From IMG/VR virus record IMGVR_UViG_3300013129_000027, positions 1-25,228 of that record: a stretch of DNA of 25,228 nucleotides. One strand, given 5' to 3'. Position 1 is the stretch's first letter. Each line of letters begins with the position of its first letter. This document shows positions 14,899-23,381 of the stretch, piece after piece. Source of the DNA: a virus. A program made the translations under genes and the position numbers. Under the pieces are notes generated by a model. The model had not been told where the DNA came from. It did no database searches and saw nothing but the letters and a program-made list of their open reading frames with translations.

Positions 14899-15856
14899 AA
14901 ATATCAATATTGATGATCTTTTAAAAAAAGCTAATGAGTCATTTCAATGTTTTACTGGGTTAGGGAATAATCCAGAGGCTAAATTAAAAAGAATACCATC
15001 TAATATTGATGTATTTGATAAAGCGATAGGAGGAGGATTAGTTAGAGGAAGGATACATTTATTTACTGGCGGTTTTGCAAGTGGCAAGACATATATTGCA
15101 CAGAAATCTATTGAATCGGCACAAAAAAGCGGTGGTGTGGGTGTATATATAGATGCTGAAAAAAGATATGACCCTGATTGGTTTAAACTTACAGGTGTTG
15201 ATATAGACAAACTTATTATTTCACGCCCTCTCTATGGCGAACAGGCTTTAGATATGGTTATATTTTATTTAAAAGAGGGAGTAGATGTCTTAGTTATTGA
15301 TTCTCTTGCAGCGCTGGTTCCTACACAAGAAGATGATGAATCTATGGAACAACAATTTATTGGGTTGCAACCTAGAATGCTAAATAAAGCATTTAGGAAG
15401 ATAATTCCAGCAAATAACAAAACTGTTTTAATTGCTGTGAATCAACAAAGGCAACAAATTGGGACTGTTTATAGTAGAGGAATCCAAAAAAAGATGCCTG
15501 GAGGAGAAGGGCAATACTATTTTGCAAGTTTAATTGTTGACATTAGGCGTGGAGAATGGATTTATGAGAATAAGCAGCAAGTAGGTCATGAAATTAATTG
15601 TGTAGTGACAAAATGTAATTTTTATCCGCCATTTGGAAAATGTATCATACCGTTAAGATATGATACTGGCCAAATTGATAATGTCTCAATGATTATAGGT
15701 TTAGCATTAGACTTTAGTATAATATTAAAAAAGGGAGCTTGGTATTATTTAAAAGACAGTGAAAAACCCTTACAGGGTGTTGAAGACGTGGTTAGATATT
15801 ATAAAGAAAATATTGATAAATTTGAGGTATTAAAAACGGAAGTTCTTAGTAGATGA
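14879..15856 (+). CDS. recA: RecA-type recombinase
   Basis: ATP-dependent strand exchange. Walker A GGFASGKT (64-71), YIDAEKRYDPDWF (base-contact region, as IDAEHALDP in RecA), LVIDSLAALVP (Walker B, about 138-148), QFIGLQPRMLNKAFRKI (L1 region) and IAVNQQRQQIGTVY with MPGG (L2 region). 325 residues, lacking the C-terminal acidic tail of bacterial RecA. Start GTG 14879 after GGGAGGT (14867-14873). The nuclease and resolvase genes downstream complete a recombination module; it may replace host RecA in replication restart and concatemer formation. Confidence 0.92.
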   Translation: MAKKDDENINIDDLLKKANESFQCFTGLGNNPEAKLKRIPSNIDVFDKAIGGGLVRGRIHLFTGGFASGKTYIAQKSIESAQKSGGVGVYIDAEKRYDPDWFKLTGVDIDKLIISRPLYGEQALDMVIFYLKEGVDVLVIDSLAALVPTQEDDESMEQQFIGLQPRMLNKAFRKIIPANNKTVLIAVNQQRQQIGTVYSRGIQKKMPGGEGQYYFASLIVDIRRGEWIYENKQQVGHEINCVVTKCNFYPPFGKCIIPLRYDTGQIDNVSMIIGLALDFSIILKKGAWYYLKDSEKPLQGVEDVVRYYKENIDKFEVLKTEVLSR

Positions 15857-16200
15857 GCACTATTACTTACTTTACTAAAAAACAGCTTGAAATTGAACGT
15901 TTAATAATCAATATGGGGTTCAAAGTTAGAGCTGAAGTTGATATTGAGCAATATCGAGCTGATTTATTTATAAATGAATTAAGCTTGATTATTGAAATTG
16001 ATGGGCCTTCACATAGAAAATTAAAGAAAGAAGGAAAACTAGTTAATAGTATTGAATCTGCAATGAACAAACGTGATAAAATATTACTTCAATATGCCCC
16101 TAGTGGTATATGGCATATTCCAGTAGATATAGAGGATGATATATTTGAAGAAGAATTTAAGAAAATTTTAGGTAAAATTAATGAAAAGTGGGTTAGATAA
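15853..16200 (+). CDS. DUF559/Vsr-like PD-(D/E)XK endonuclease
   Basis: 115 residues with Y-R-A-D37-LF followed by LIIEIDG (E48, D50) and SHRK, the pattern of the small DUF559 endonuclease-like domain in the restriction-endonuclease fold, then KRDKIL and WHIPVDI, the end of the fold. Probably nicks or cuts DNA, perhaps at branched recombination structures, since it starts inside the recA stop (ATGA) and overlaps the next nuclease gene. Substrate not determinable. A stand-alone homing-type endonuclease is less likely because of the tight operon fit. Confidence 0.65.
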   Translation: MSTITYFTKKQLEIERLIINMGFKVRAEVDIEQYRADLFINELSLIIEIDGPSHRKLKKEGKLVNSIESAMNKRDKILLQYAPSGIWHIPVDIEDDIFEEEFKKILGKINEKWVR

Positions 16201-16864
16201 AATTCTTAATCAATTAGATAATAGAGATTGGTTCCAAAAAGATTTAGCTAAGGTTTTTGAGAAAAAGAAGAGGCCAGTAAAACTGATTAATTATTTTTAT
16301 GCTTCTTGGGCGGGTGAATGCCCAAGACTTATTCAATATATGATGAATGGATTGGTCCATGATGATATTGACCAACAATCTCAAAGACGTTTAGATAATG
16401 GTACTTACATGCATAAAAGATATGGTGATTATTTTGAAGATATTGGTATATTGAAAGCCAGAGAACCTGCATTTAGACAAACTATGGAAGGAGTCTTTGT
16501 TTCGGGAAGGGGTGATTTGATTATTCCAGATGATAAAGAATTAAATATTTTAATTGAGCTTAAATCTATAAATTCTAAAGGATTCAAAGAGATAATTTCT
16601 AGTTATAGAGAAAAAGACTTTTTGCAATGGAATCTATGCGCCAAAGCTCTTCAATTTTCAACTGGTATTATATTATATGAAAATAAAGATAATCAAGATA
16701 TAAAATATCACTTTGTTAATTTTAATGAAGATAAATATTTTCAAACAATAAAAATGTTTAAAGATATAGATGATTGTAACAAAAGAGGTGTTATAGTTCC
16801 AAAGCCCGAAATTTGTATAAATCCGAAATACTGTTTAGGGAGAAAATTATGTTCAGAGAAATAA
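16181..16864 (+). CDS. Cas4/RecB-like PD-(D/E)XK exonuclease with Fe-S cysteines
   Basis: 227 residues. GECPR (C47), YMHKRYGDYF (H78), VSGRGDLII (D112), ILIELKS (E126, K128) and a C-terminal cluster C212-x5-C218-x5-C224 give the full Cas4/AddB-type plan: one N-terminal and three C-terminal cysteines holding a 4Fe-4S cluster around a PD-(D/E)XK core. Likely a 5'-3' or ssDNA exonuclease working with RecA on phage ends. No cas1 or CRISPR array is present, so an adaptation role is not indicated. Overlaps the DUF559-like gene by 20 bases. Confidence 0.8.
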   Translation: MKSGLDKILNQLDNRDWFQKDLAKVFEKKKRPVKLINYFYASWAGECPRLIQYMMNGLVHDDIDQQSQRRLDNGTYMHKRYGDYFEDIGILKAREPAFRQTMEGVFVSGRGDLIIPDDKELNILIELKSINSKGFKEIISSYREKDFLQWNLCAKALQFSTGIILYENKDNQDIKYHFVNFNEDKYFQTIKMFKDIDDCNKRGVIVPKPEICINPKYCLGRKLCSEK

Positions 16865-16865
16865 A

Positions 16866-17345
16866 ATGATAGAAGATGAAATAAAGCAAAGATTAAGTAA
16901 ATTCTCTTTACCTTCCAAACCAGGGTCATTTGGATCAGAATATCAATTTCCGGAGGAGATTTCAAAAGTACCTTCCGCAGAATTAGGTAATTGGATGTTT
17001 AGATTAGCTGCCTGGAAAGGTTATGCGTTGAGGATGCTATCTGATTTGGAAGTTGAAAAATCAGTATTAAAAAGTACTCATGATAATAAAACATCAAAAC
17101 GAATTGTACAAGAAAGTATAGATAATAGAAAAGTAACTAAAGATTATGCTTTGGGGAAATTAATTTTAGAGGATGATAATTTTAAGAAAATAAGAGAATT
17201 ACTTATTATTAAGGAAGCAGAAGCTTTAGGATTAAATCAAATTATCGAAATTTATACTATGCAGCTTGATACGTTAAGTCGTGAAATAAGTCGAAGGACA
17301 TTAGATGCAAAATTGATACAAGCAGGAATTGTTAGTAGCGATTAA
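16866..17345 (+). CDS. Hypothetical helical protein in recombination operon
   Basis: 159 residues beginning one base after the nuclease stop. Long amphipathic helices (about 40-150) with LGNWMFRLAAWKGYALRML and DTLSREISRR; no cysteines, no membrane segment. Proteins of this shape often follow Cas4-like nucleases in phages, but I know no function. Likely a recombination or nuclease accessory factor by position. Confidence 0.65.
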   Translation: MIEDEIKQRLSKFSLPSKPGSFGSEYQFPEEISKVPSAELGNWMFRLAAWKGYALRMLSDLEVEKSVLKSTHDNKTSKRIVQESIDNRKVTKDYALGKLILEDDNFKKIRELLIIKEAEALGLNQIIEIYTMQLDTLSREISRRTLDAKLIQAGIVSSD

Positions 17346-17357
17346 AAGAGGATGATA

Positions 17358-17531
17358 ATGTCTAATAATTATGAAGTTGCTTATAAAGGAAGGCCTATTA
17401 AATCCTTAAATAGAGAAGATCTTATAGAAGCTTTAACTCAAGCTGTTTTAATATTAGATGAACAACATAAAAGATTTCAAGAATTAAGTTCATTAATTAT
17501 ATCAAGAAATAAAATTAAAGATATAGATTAG
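17358..17531 (+). CDS. Small hypothetical protein (57 aa)
   Basis: ATG 17358, after AGAGGATGA, opens a 57-codon frame to TAG 17529-17531 that fills the gap between its neighbours almost exactly. It has a short beta start (EVAYKGRPIKSLNREDL) and one long helix (IEALTQAVLILDEQHKRFQEL, spanning about residues 22-43). No known family. Confidence 0.6.
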   Translation: MSNNYEVAYKGRPIKSLNREDLIEALTQAVLILDEQHKRFQELSSLIISRNKIKDID

Positions 17532-17534
17532 TAT

Positions 17535-18038
17535 ATGATTAAAGTAGCGGGATTTGATTGTAGCTCTAAAAATATAGCTTGTGTAATTTTAAATGAAGAT
17601 AAAAAACTGATAAAAAGCGGTTTCTTTGAGAGTAAATTAAAGAGTGTAGATTTAAGACTAGTACAATTAATTGAAAGGTTAGATTACAATGCAGTTTTCT
17701 TATTTTTTAAATGTGAGGTTAATTATGTGACTATAGAATCTCCGATATATATACAAAATGCTAAAGCTGCGTTAGGAATTTCACAAATAATTGGAGGAGT
17801 AAAAGCAATATGTGCTAGATATGGTATTCCATTTATTAGTGTAGATAATAAAGTTTGGAAAGCAGGAACCATAGGACACGGAAATGCTACAAAAGAAGAA
17901 ATTATGAAATTTGCGATAGATAATTGGGGAAGAGAAAATATGTGTAATCAGGATATATGTGACGCGGCATGTATATCTTTGTATGGCATCTTGAATTATA
18001 AAAAAGCAATTAATTTCAAAAAATGGAGATTAATATGA
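17535..18038 (+). CDS. RuvC-like Holliday junction resolvase
   Basis: RNase H-fold resolvase, 167 residues. Catalytic acids: D8 in VAGFDCSSKNIAC, E68 in VTIESP, and D140/D143 in QDICDAACISLYG. The middle IGGVKAICARYGIPF and VDNKVWKAGTIGHGNATKEE match RuvC, whose K-x-x-G-x-G-x-A-x-K segment binds the junction. Resolves branched replication and recombination intermediates before packaging, together with RecA and the two nucleases upstream. Starts three bases after the preceding stop. Confidence 0.85.
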   Translation: MIKVAGFDCSSKNIACVILNEDKKLIKSGFFESKLKSVDLRLVQLIERLDYNAVFLFFKCEVNYVTIESPIYIQNAKAALGISQIIGGVKAICARYGIPFISVDNKVWKAGTIGHGNATKEEIMKFAIDNWGRENMCNQDICDAACISLYGILNYKKAINFKKWRLI

Positions 18039-18169
18039 ATGAAAATGAAGAAATTTTTGAAAAAGCTGAGATGAGTTTAGAAGAAGCAATAAGAAATCTT
18101 GAGGAGGCTAAAAAAGAGTTTTTCTTTGCTATTTATTGGTATAATTATGCTATAGAACATTTGAACTGA
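18035..18169 (+). CDS. Small hypothetical protein (44 aa)
   Basis: ATG 18035 overlaps the RuvC stop (ATGA, 18035-18038) with GGAG at 18025-18028. The 44-residue product is an acidic helix (MSLEEAIRNLEEAKKEF) followed by an aromatic hydrophobic tail (FAIYWYNYAIEHLN). Too short to assign; the overlap and ribosome binding site support translation. Confidence 0.55.
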   Translation: MNENEEIFEKAEMSLEEAIRNLEEAKKEFFFAIYWYNYAIEHLN

Positions 18170-18225
18170 TGTGTTTTTAGAGTTAATAGTAAAGAAATTT
18201 AAGCAAAAAAATTAGAGAAATAATA

Positions 18226-18387
18226 ATGATAGCGGGCATTGTCTTGTTTTTATTAATAATGGTTTTAATTTATTTCCTGCCAATAATAGTTGCTTTTTTG
18301 CTGCATAAGAAGAATAAAATTAAAATACTTCTTATTAATTTACTTCTTGGCTGGATTATTATTGGTTGGTCAGCGGCTTTAGTTTAG
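18226..18387 (+). CDS. Superinfection-immunity-like small membrane protein
   Basis: ATG 18226 opens a 53-codon frame with two membrane segments: about residues 3-26 (IVLFLLIMVLIYFLPIIVAF) and about 34-52 (ILLINLLLGWIIIGWSAALV). The YFLPIIVAFL and NLLLGWxxIGWxxAL patterns match the T4 Imm-related superinfection immunity family, which acts in the inner membrane to block DNA entry of related phages. The polar HKKNKIK link between helices is also typical. It has only a weak ribosome binding site (AGAGAA). Family match is by eye. Confidence 0.7.
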   Translation: MIAGIVLFLLIMVLIYFLPIIVAFLLHKKNKIKILLINLLLGWIIIGWSAALV

Positions 18388-18409
18388 TCAATAATAGGTA
18401 GTGAAGAAA

Positions 18410-18730
18410 ATGATTAAGAATAATTTAAAGCAAGCCAAAGATAAAGCAGAAAAAGTTGGACAGAAAAATGATTTTGAAAAAGAGACAATAATAAATTTTA
18501 ATAAAGAAGAAAAGGAAGCTTCAATTTTTACATACGAAAAATCTTGGCAAACATATCTTGAAAAAAAGCTAAAATTAAAACCGATACTTAATAATGGATT
18601 TGGAGCAAAAGAATATATTATTGATAAAAGTATGATTAGAATGCCGTTAGCCCCAACGACTTCAAGAAATAGAAAAAGAAAGGAGTTAGCATGTGTGCAC
18701 AATGGTCCGAAAATGCCAAAAAAGTTTTAA
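18410..18730 (+). CDS. Hypothetical phage protein upstream of RNR
   Basis: 106 residues from ATG 18410 (or 109 from GTG 18401). Basic N-terminal helix, then EASIFTYEKSWQTYLEKKLK and FGAKEYIIDKSMIRMPLAP, a pattern common in small phage proteins where a conserved YxxxW precedes an aromatic-basic strand and an Arg-rich tail. Function unknown. The last 40 bases overlap the RNR start, whose ribosome binding site lies inside this gene. Confidence 0.65.
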   Translation: MIKNNLKQAKDKAEKVGQKNDFEKETIINFNKEEKEASIFTYEKSWQTYLEKKLKLKPILNNGFGAKEYIIDKSMIRMPLAPTTSRNRKRKELACVHNGPKMPKKF

Positions 18731-21168
18731 CCGCTAGATATCTTATTAGGGATAAAAAAGGAGAAGTTGTTGAAGTTCCTGATGATATGCTTGTAAGAGT
18801 AGCAACATATATTTCATCTAACGAAAAAGATAAAAAATATTGGAAAAATAAATTTCTGGAAATAATGGATTCTTTAGAGTTTCTACCTAATTCTCCTTGC
18901 CTTATAAATGCTGGCAGAGAATTATCGCAATTGTCAGCATGTTTTGTTTTACCAATAGGCGACTCAATAGAAGATATTTTTGAGATGGTCAAACAAAGCG
19001 CAGTTATTCATCGTTCTGGAGGAGGAACTGGTTTTAATTTTAGTTCTTTGCGGCCAAATGGAGCACTAGTAAGTTCAACTCAAGGAGTAGCGAGTGGACC
19101 CGTAAGTTTTATGCACGCTTTCGATATAGTAACTGATATAGTTAGGCAAGGTGGAGTTCGACGTGGAGCAAACATTGGGATTCTTAATTATTCCCATCCT
19201 GATATTATTGAATTTATTGATTGCAAAAAAGATAAAAAGAATTTTAATAATTTTAATATTTCCGTAGCATTAAATGATAGATTTTTTAATTTCATAAAGA
19301 ATGGCGACTACATTCAACTTCATTATAGAGGATTTCCATATAAAGAAAAGATAAAAGCACAAGATATTCTCGATAAAATATGTGAAAATTCTTGGGATAG
19401 TGGCGAACCTGGGGTATTATTTCTTGATATAATAAATAAACACAATCCTATACCTCAATTAGGATATATTTTTGCAACAAATCCATGTATTGCAGGTGAT
19501 ACTTTAATAGCAGTTGCAGATGGAAGAGGGGCTGTTTCAATTAAGCAATTGGCAGATGAAAATAAAGATATTCCAATTTATTGTTCTGATCCAGAGGGAT
19601 GGAAACATATTAGATGGGGAAGAAATCCTAGAAAAACAGGTGTGAAGCAGCCAGTATATAAAATAGTCTTAGATGACGGTTCATATATAAAGGCAACATC
19701 CAATCATGAGTTTTATCTTAAAGATGGTACAAGAAGGAAGGTTTCAGAATTATCTATAAATGATAGCCTTATGCGATTCGATAAATATCAATTTTCATAT
19801 GGAAATAAATCTATAAAATATTGGGGAATTCAAAGAGCTAGAGGCAATGTGTATCAGGAGCATAGATTGATTTCTGAATTTAATTTAGGTAGAAGACTTT
19901 TAAAAGGAGAAAAAGTCCATCATTGTGATTTTAATGGGTTAAATAATAGTCAGGAAAATCTAATTCCCACATTTGAACATAAAAAGAAATTTCATGACAT
20001 TTCTGGTAATAATAATCCAATGAGGAGATTTCCAGAAAAGAATATATTTAATAACCCAGAATGGCAAAAGCAAAATATAATTAAACATCATTTAGGAAAA
20101 AAAAGATCATCAGAAGTTTGTAATAATGTTTCTAAAGGAGTGAAGAGAGCTTTTAGAGAAAGGCCTGAATATGGGGCTAAAATTTCGGAAATTATGAAGA
20201 AATTATGGAAAGATCCTAATTATAGAGAACATCAAATATTAGCTATGAGAAAGAATCATAAGATATCTTCTATAAAATTTTGTGGATATGAAGATGTATA
20301 TAACATTACAGTAGATGAGTTCCATAATTATTGTGTAATTACTTCGATAGGTGAAACAAAGCAAAGCGGTATTATTATTTCGAATTGCGGCGAGGCACCT
20401 CTTCTGCCATTTGAAAGTTGCAATTTGGGAAGCATAAATTTATCAAAATTTGTTTCTTCAGATAAAAAAATAAACTTTGAGCGATTAGAAGAAGTAGTCA
20501 AGATAGCGGTTAGATTTTTAGATAATATGATAGATGTCAATAAATATCCTAGAATTCAGATAGCTAGGAAATCTAGATATACAAGAAAAATAGGTTTAGG
20601 CATTATGGGATGGGCAGATATGCTTGCTCTTTTAAATATACAATATGATACTGAAGAAGCGTTAAAATTAGCTGAAAAAATAATGTCTTTAATTTCTAAA
20701 ACATCGCACAAAGAATCTTACAAATTAGGGATAGAGAAGGGAGTGAATATAAGAAGTGTAAAAAGAAGAAATGTTTGTACGACTACTATTGCTCCTACTG
20801 GAAGTCTTTCTATTATAGCAGGATGTTCTAGTGGAATTGAACCTTATTTTGCAAAAACATATACTAAAGAAGTGTTAAATGGGACGAAATTAGAATTAGG
20901 AGCATTATCAGAAACAGTTAAAACAGCAACAGAAATAACGCCTGAATGGCATATTAGAACACAGGCCATATTTCAGAGATATACTGATCAAGCTGTTTCT
21001 AAAACAATAAATTTACCGTTTGAAGCAACTAAGGAAGATATCAAAAAATCTATATTATTAGCGCATTCTTTGGAATGTAAGGGGTTAACATTTTATCGTC
21101 AAGGAAGTAGAGAAATTGCGCCATTGAAGGAATTATCTGAATGTAATGATGAAAGATGTTTAATTTAA
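18691..21168 (+). CDS. nrdJ: Class II (adenosylcobalamin) ribonucleotide reductase with intein
   Basis: Reduces ribonucleotides to dNTP precursors. The 825-residue precursor contains a 300-residue intein (266-565); the mature enzyme would be 525. Extein motifs: [20 protein letters not shown] (redox Cys84), [34 protein letters not shown], then [21 protein letters not shown], where the Cys after the junction is the thiyl-radical residue and CNLG the second redox Cys. C-terminal half: [51 protein letters not shown], and a final C-x4-C pair for re-reduction. No small subunit gene is seen. It is shorter than many NrdJ and has no ATP-cone. Ribosome binding site AAAGGAG (18678-18684). Confidence 0.93.
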   Translation: MCAQWSENAKKVLTARYLIRDKKGEVVEVPDDMLVRVATYISSNEKDKKYWKNKFLEIMDSLEFLPNSPCLINAGRELSQLSACFVLPIGDSIEDIFEMVKQSAVIHRSGGGTGFNFSSLRPNGALVSSTQGVASGPVSFMHAFDIVTDIVRQGGVRRGANIGILNYSHPDIIEFIDCKKDKKNFNNFNISVALNDRFFNFIKNGDYIQLHYRGFPYKEKIKAQDILDKICENSWDSGEPGVLFLDIINKHNPIPQLGYIFATNPCIAGDTLIAVADGRGAVSIKQLADENKDIPIYCSDPEGWKHIRWGRNPRKTGVKQPVYKIVLDDGSYIKATSNHEFYLKDGTRRKVSELSINDSLMRFDKYQFSYGNKSIKYWGIQRARGNVYQEHRLISEFNLGRRLLKGEKVHHCDFNGLNNSQENLIPTFEHKKKFHDISGNNNPMRRFPEKNIFNNPEWQKQNIIKHHLGKKRSSEVCNNVSKGVKRAFRERPEYGAKISEIMKKLWKDPNYREHQILAMRKNHKISSIKFCGYEDVYNITVDEFHNYCVITSIGETKQSGIIISNCGEAPLLPFESCNLGSINLSKFVSSDKKINFERLEEVVKIAVRFLDNMIDVNKYPRIQIARKSRYTRKIGLGIMGWADMLALLNIQYDTEEALKLAEKIMSLISKTSHKESYKLGIEKGVNIRSVKRRNVCTTTIAPTGSLSIIAGCSSGIEPYFAKTYTKEVLNGTKLELGALSETVKTATEITPEWHIRTQAIFQRYTDQAVSKTINLPFEATKEDIKKSILLAHSLECKGLTFYRQGSREIAPLKELSECNDERCLI
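19486..20385 (+). mobile_element. HNH homing-endonuclease intein in nrdJ
   Basis: Residues 266-565 of the precursor. Block [11 protein letters not shown], block [10 protein letters not shown] (T-x2-H at about 336-339), block [15 protein letters not shown] and block G IIISN followed by Cys566. The penultimate residue is Ser, not the usual His. The endonuclease is an HNH type: [19 protein letters not shown] and [16 protein letters not shown] (H391, H410, H411, N418-N419 region), followed by basic NxPEWxK / RPEYGxK / WKDPNYRE repeats that probably bind DNA. Insertion is in NP^CGE of the reductase, a site also occupied by inteins in other RNRs. Confidence 0.9.
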
Positions 21169-21192
21169 GCAATAAGTATAGGGGGATTAATT

Positions 21193-21585
21193 ATGAAAAT
21201 ATTTTGTAGAAATTATTCCTGTCCGTATATTAAATTTTTGGATATACCTGTTAGATTCGCATATAGAAAACATTATGTTTTTTTGGGAGATAATGATGGA
21301 TATTGTATGGCAGAATGCCAAAAAGAATTTCCAGGATTTAAGGATTCAAGGATTAGCGCTTCAGGAATAAAGCATGTTTTTGCTGAATGTATGAAAGGTG
21401 ATTTTGTTAATTGTAATTCTGATTGTTTATGGGCTAAAGAAAAGAAATGTACTAGAAATGAAATACTTATTGATAGAATAATTGTAGATGATAAAGAATA
21501 TTGGATTTGTAAGTGTAAAAGCAATGTTTTTATTTCTGGGCACACTGATTTTGGAAGATTTGGAACGGAGAAAAATTTATTTTAA
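21193..21585 (+). CDS. Cysteine-rich protein between RNR and HD hydrolase
   Basis: 130 residues with ten cysteines. The C-terminal part CNSDCLWAKEKKCTRNEILID resembles the C-x3-C-x7-C pattern of DUF1540 metal-binding segments; the N-terminal part has CRNYSCPYIKF and CMAECQKEF. Probably one or two zinc or Fe-S sites. ATG 21193 follows AGGGGGA (21180-21186). Its stop overlaps the next start. Linkage to RNR hints at a redox or metal role, but nothing proves it. Confidence 0.65.
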   Translation: MKIFCRNYSCPYIKFLDIPVRFAYRKHYVFLGDNDGYCMAECQKEFPGFKDSRISASGIKHVFAECMKGDFVNCNSDCLWAKEKKCTRNEILIDRIIVDDKEYWICKCKSNVFISGHTDFGRFGTEKNLF

Positions 21586-23366
21586 TGATTGAACGATTTA
21601 CAAATGAAATAAATTTAATACATAATTCTAAGGTAAAAAGTTTAGTTTTGAAATGTTTGGAATATGCTCCAAAGTATTTTTGGACTATTCCTTCTTCTAG
21701 CACAGGCGAATATCATCCTAAAGATGAATTTTGTGAAGGCGGAAAAGTTCTTCATACAAAGAAAGCTGTTAAAATTGGAAGCTATTTATGTGAATGTTTA
21801 AGTATTACAGGATTAGAAAAAGATTGCGTGCTGGCAGCATTGATTATGCATGATTTGTGCTTTCCTAAAGGAACAACAATAACAAGCAGAGATATTTTTA
21901 AAAGAAGAAAAAATAATAGATGGAGACGGAACAAAATAGAAAAGGAAGAGCAAATTAATGTAATTCAAAAGAAGATTGAAAATATAAAGATTGGTGATGA
22001 TGTGTTATCATGGAATGGAAAGGAAAAGGTATGGGATAAAGTTACAAAGATATTTAGAAGAACTTTTAATGATTTTATTATTCTAAGATTTTCTAATGGA
22101 AATGAAATAAGATGCACTATAAATCATCCATTTGCCGTGATTAAAAAGGGAGAGATTCGATGGATAGAAGCAAAAGATATTAATGTTAATGATGAATTAG
22201 TACAATACAAATATAATTCTTTGGGTTTGAGATTATTTAATTTAAGCAAAAGAAATATGTCACTTGAGGAGTTTTATGGGAAAGATAGAGCGGCGAAAAT
22301 AAAAGATAAACATTCAAAAGCAAATATTATTATTTTTAATTCAAGTGAAATGAAGAGAAAAAGATCAGAACAATTAAAGGAAAGATGGCAGAACCCAATT
22401 TTGGCTAAAAAACTTATAGATGCTGCGAAAGCTACACATACAGAAGAGTATAGAGAAAAACGTTCTGAAATAGCTAAAAACCTATGGAAGAATCTAGAAT
22501 ATATTAAAAAACAAAAAGATTCTATAGTAGGAAGAGAATTAATGACAAAAAGTGTTGAAAAGAAAATCTCCTATATTGTTAGGAATATTTGTCCTGGTGA
22601 GTATAAATATTGTGGAAATACTAGAGCAGGAATTTCTATTGATGGTTTTATCCCAGATTTTATTAATATAAGAGGGAAGAAAAAGATAATTGAAGGATAT
22701 GGATGTTACTGGCATGCTTGCAAAAAATGTGGGCATGAAAATATTATTCTATTTGATGGCACAACCGCTAACGAAATAATAAGAAGAGATTATAGAAGAC
22801 TTTCTGCTTTAAAAAGCAAAGGATATGATATATTAGTGATTTGGGAGCATGAATTGCAAGATGATCATAATAATGTTAAAGATAGGATTATGAATTTTAA
22901 TTATAATCCTAATGTTGAAGTAATTAAAGTGAAAGAAAAATTGTTTGAACATAAAGAAAATGGGGAAGAAGTTTATAATATAGAGACAGAAAAGCATCAT
23001 AACTATTTTGCATATGGTATTCTTGTGCATAATTGTTCCAATGGTTATCCTGAAAATTCAGGACATACTGTTGATGGGCATGGATATTTGTGGTCAGTAT
23101 TAGCTAGAGATATTTTTACTAAAAATGATTTTTTGGATTCAGATTTATATAGAACAATATCGAGATTAATTATGTATCATATGGGTAAATATGATCTTCC
23201 TTATATCTTAGATTGGTCGGATAAACTTGCTACTTGTGTTCATGTCGCAGATTTTATAGCTTCTAGACGAGATATTATCATTCCAATTGAATCAAGAAGC
23301 GATGTTAATATTTTAACTGGTGAATTAAATAATATTATTGATAAAAGCGAGGTGAAGAATGGATAA
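21585..23366 (+). CDS. HD-domain phosphohydrolase with intein
   Basis: Precursor of 593 residues with a 392-residue intein (92-483); mature protein about 201 residues. Extein metal ligands: H57 (GGKVLHTKKAVKIG), H89-D90 (ALIMHDL), and the late HVADFIASR Asp; the YHMGKYDLP segment also fits this phage HD family, whose members are predicted (d)NTP or nucleotide phosphohydrolases. The intein sits two residues after the HD pair, between HDL and CSNGYPENSG. The substrate is unknown; location beside RNR suggests nucleotide-pool control. Stop-start overlap (TAATG) with the gene upstream. Confidence 0.85.
   Translation: MIERFTNEINLIHNSKVKSLVLKCLEYAPKYFWTIPSSSTGEYHPKDEFCEGGKVLHTKKAVKIGSYLCECLSITGLEKDCVLAALIMHDLCFPKGTTITSRDIFKRRKNNRWRRNKIEKEEQINVIQKKIENIKIGDDVLSWNGKEKVWDKVTKIFRRTFNDFIILRFSNGNEIRCTINHPFAVIKKGEIRWIEAKDINVNDELVQYKYNSLGLRLFNLSKRNMSLEEFYGKDRAAKIKDKHSKANIIIFNSSEMKRKRSEQLKERWQNPILAKKLIDAAKATHTEEYREKRSEIAKNLWKNLEYIKKQKDSIVGRELMTKSVEKKISYIVRNICPGEYKYCGNTRAGISIDGFIPDFINIRGKKKIIEGYGCYWHACKKCGHENIILFDGTTANEIIRRDYRRLSALKSKGYDILVIWEHELQDDHNNVKDRIMNFNYNPNVEVIKVKEKLFEHKENGEEVYNIETEKHHNYFAYGILVHNCSNGYPENSGHTVDGHGYLWSVLARDIFTKNDFLDSDLYRTISRLIMYHMGKYDLPYILDWSDKLATCVHVADFIASRRDIIIPIESRSDVNILTGELNNIIDKSEVKNG
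21858..23033 (+). mobile_element. Intein with Vsr-like (EDxHD) homing endonuclease in the HD hydrolase
   Basis: Residues 92-483. Block A CFPKGTTI, then a basic insert (about 102-130), ENIKIGDDVLSW, block B CTINHPFAV (T178, H181), NUMOD3-like FYGKDRAAKIKDKHSKA (230-246), WQNP and WKNLEY repeats, then a Vsr-type nuclease: E325, D358 (FIPDF), IIEGYGCYWHACKKC (H377 plus zinc-type Cys), RRDYRRLSALKSKGYDILVIW (D402). Ends EEVYNIETEKHHNYFAYGIL and VHN before Cys484. All splicing residues are present. Very-short-patch-repair-like homing nucleases of this EDxHD type are known from phage inteins and introns. Confidence 0.9.
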
Positions 23367-23381
23367 GAATAGAAAAGCTTT

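Noticed and set aside
14944-15210. Reverse-strand open frame opposite recA, and similar minus-strand frames elsewhere
   Set aside because: They lie opposite strongly conserved + strand genes, have no ribosome binding sites and give low-complexity products.
16181-16864. Cas4-like gene as part of a CRISPR system
   Set aside because: No cas1, cas2, effector or repeat array is seen; the context is a phage recombination operon.
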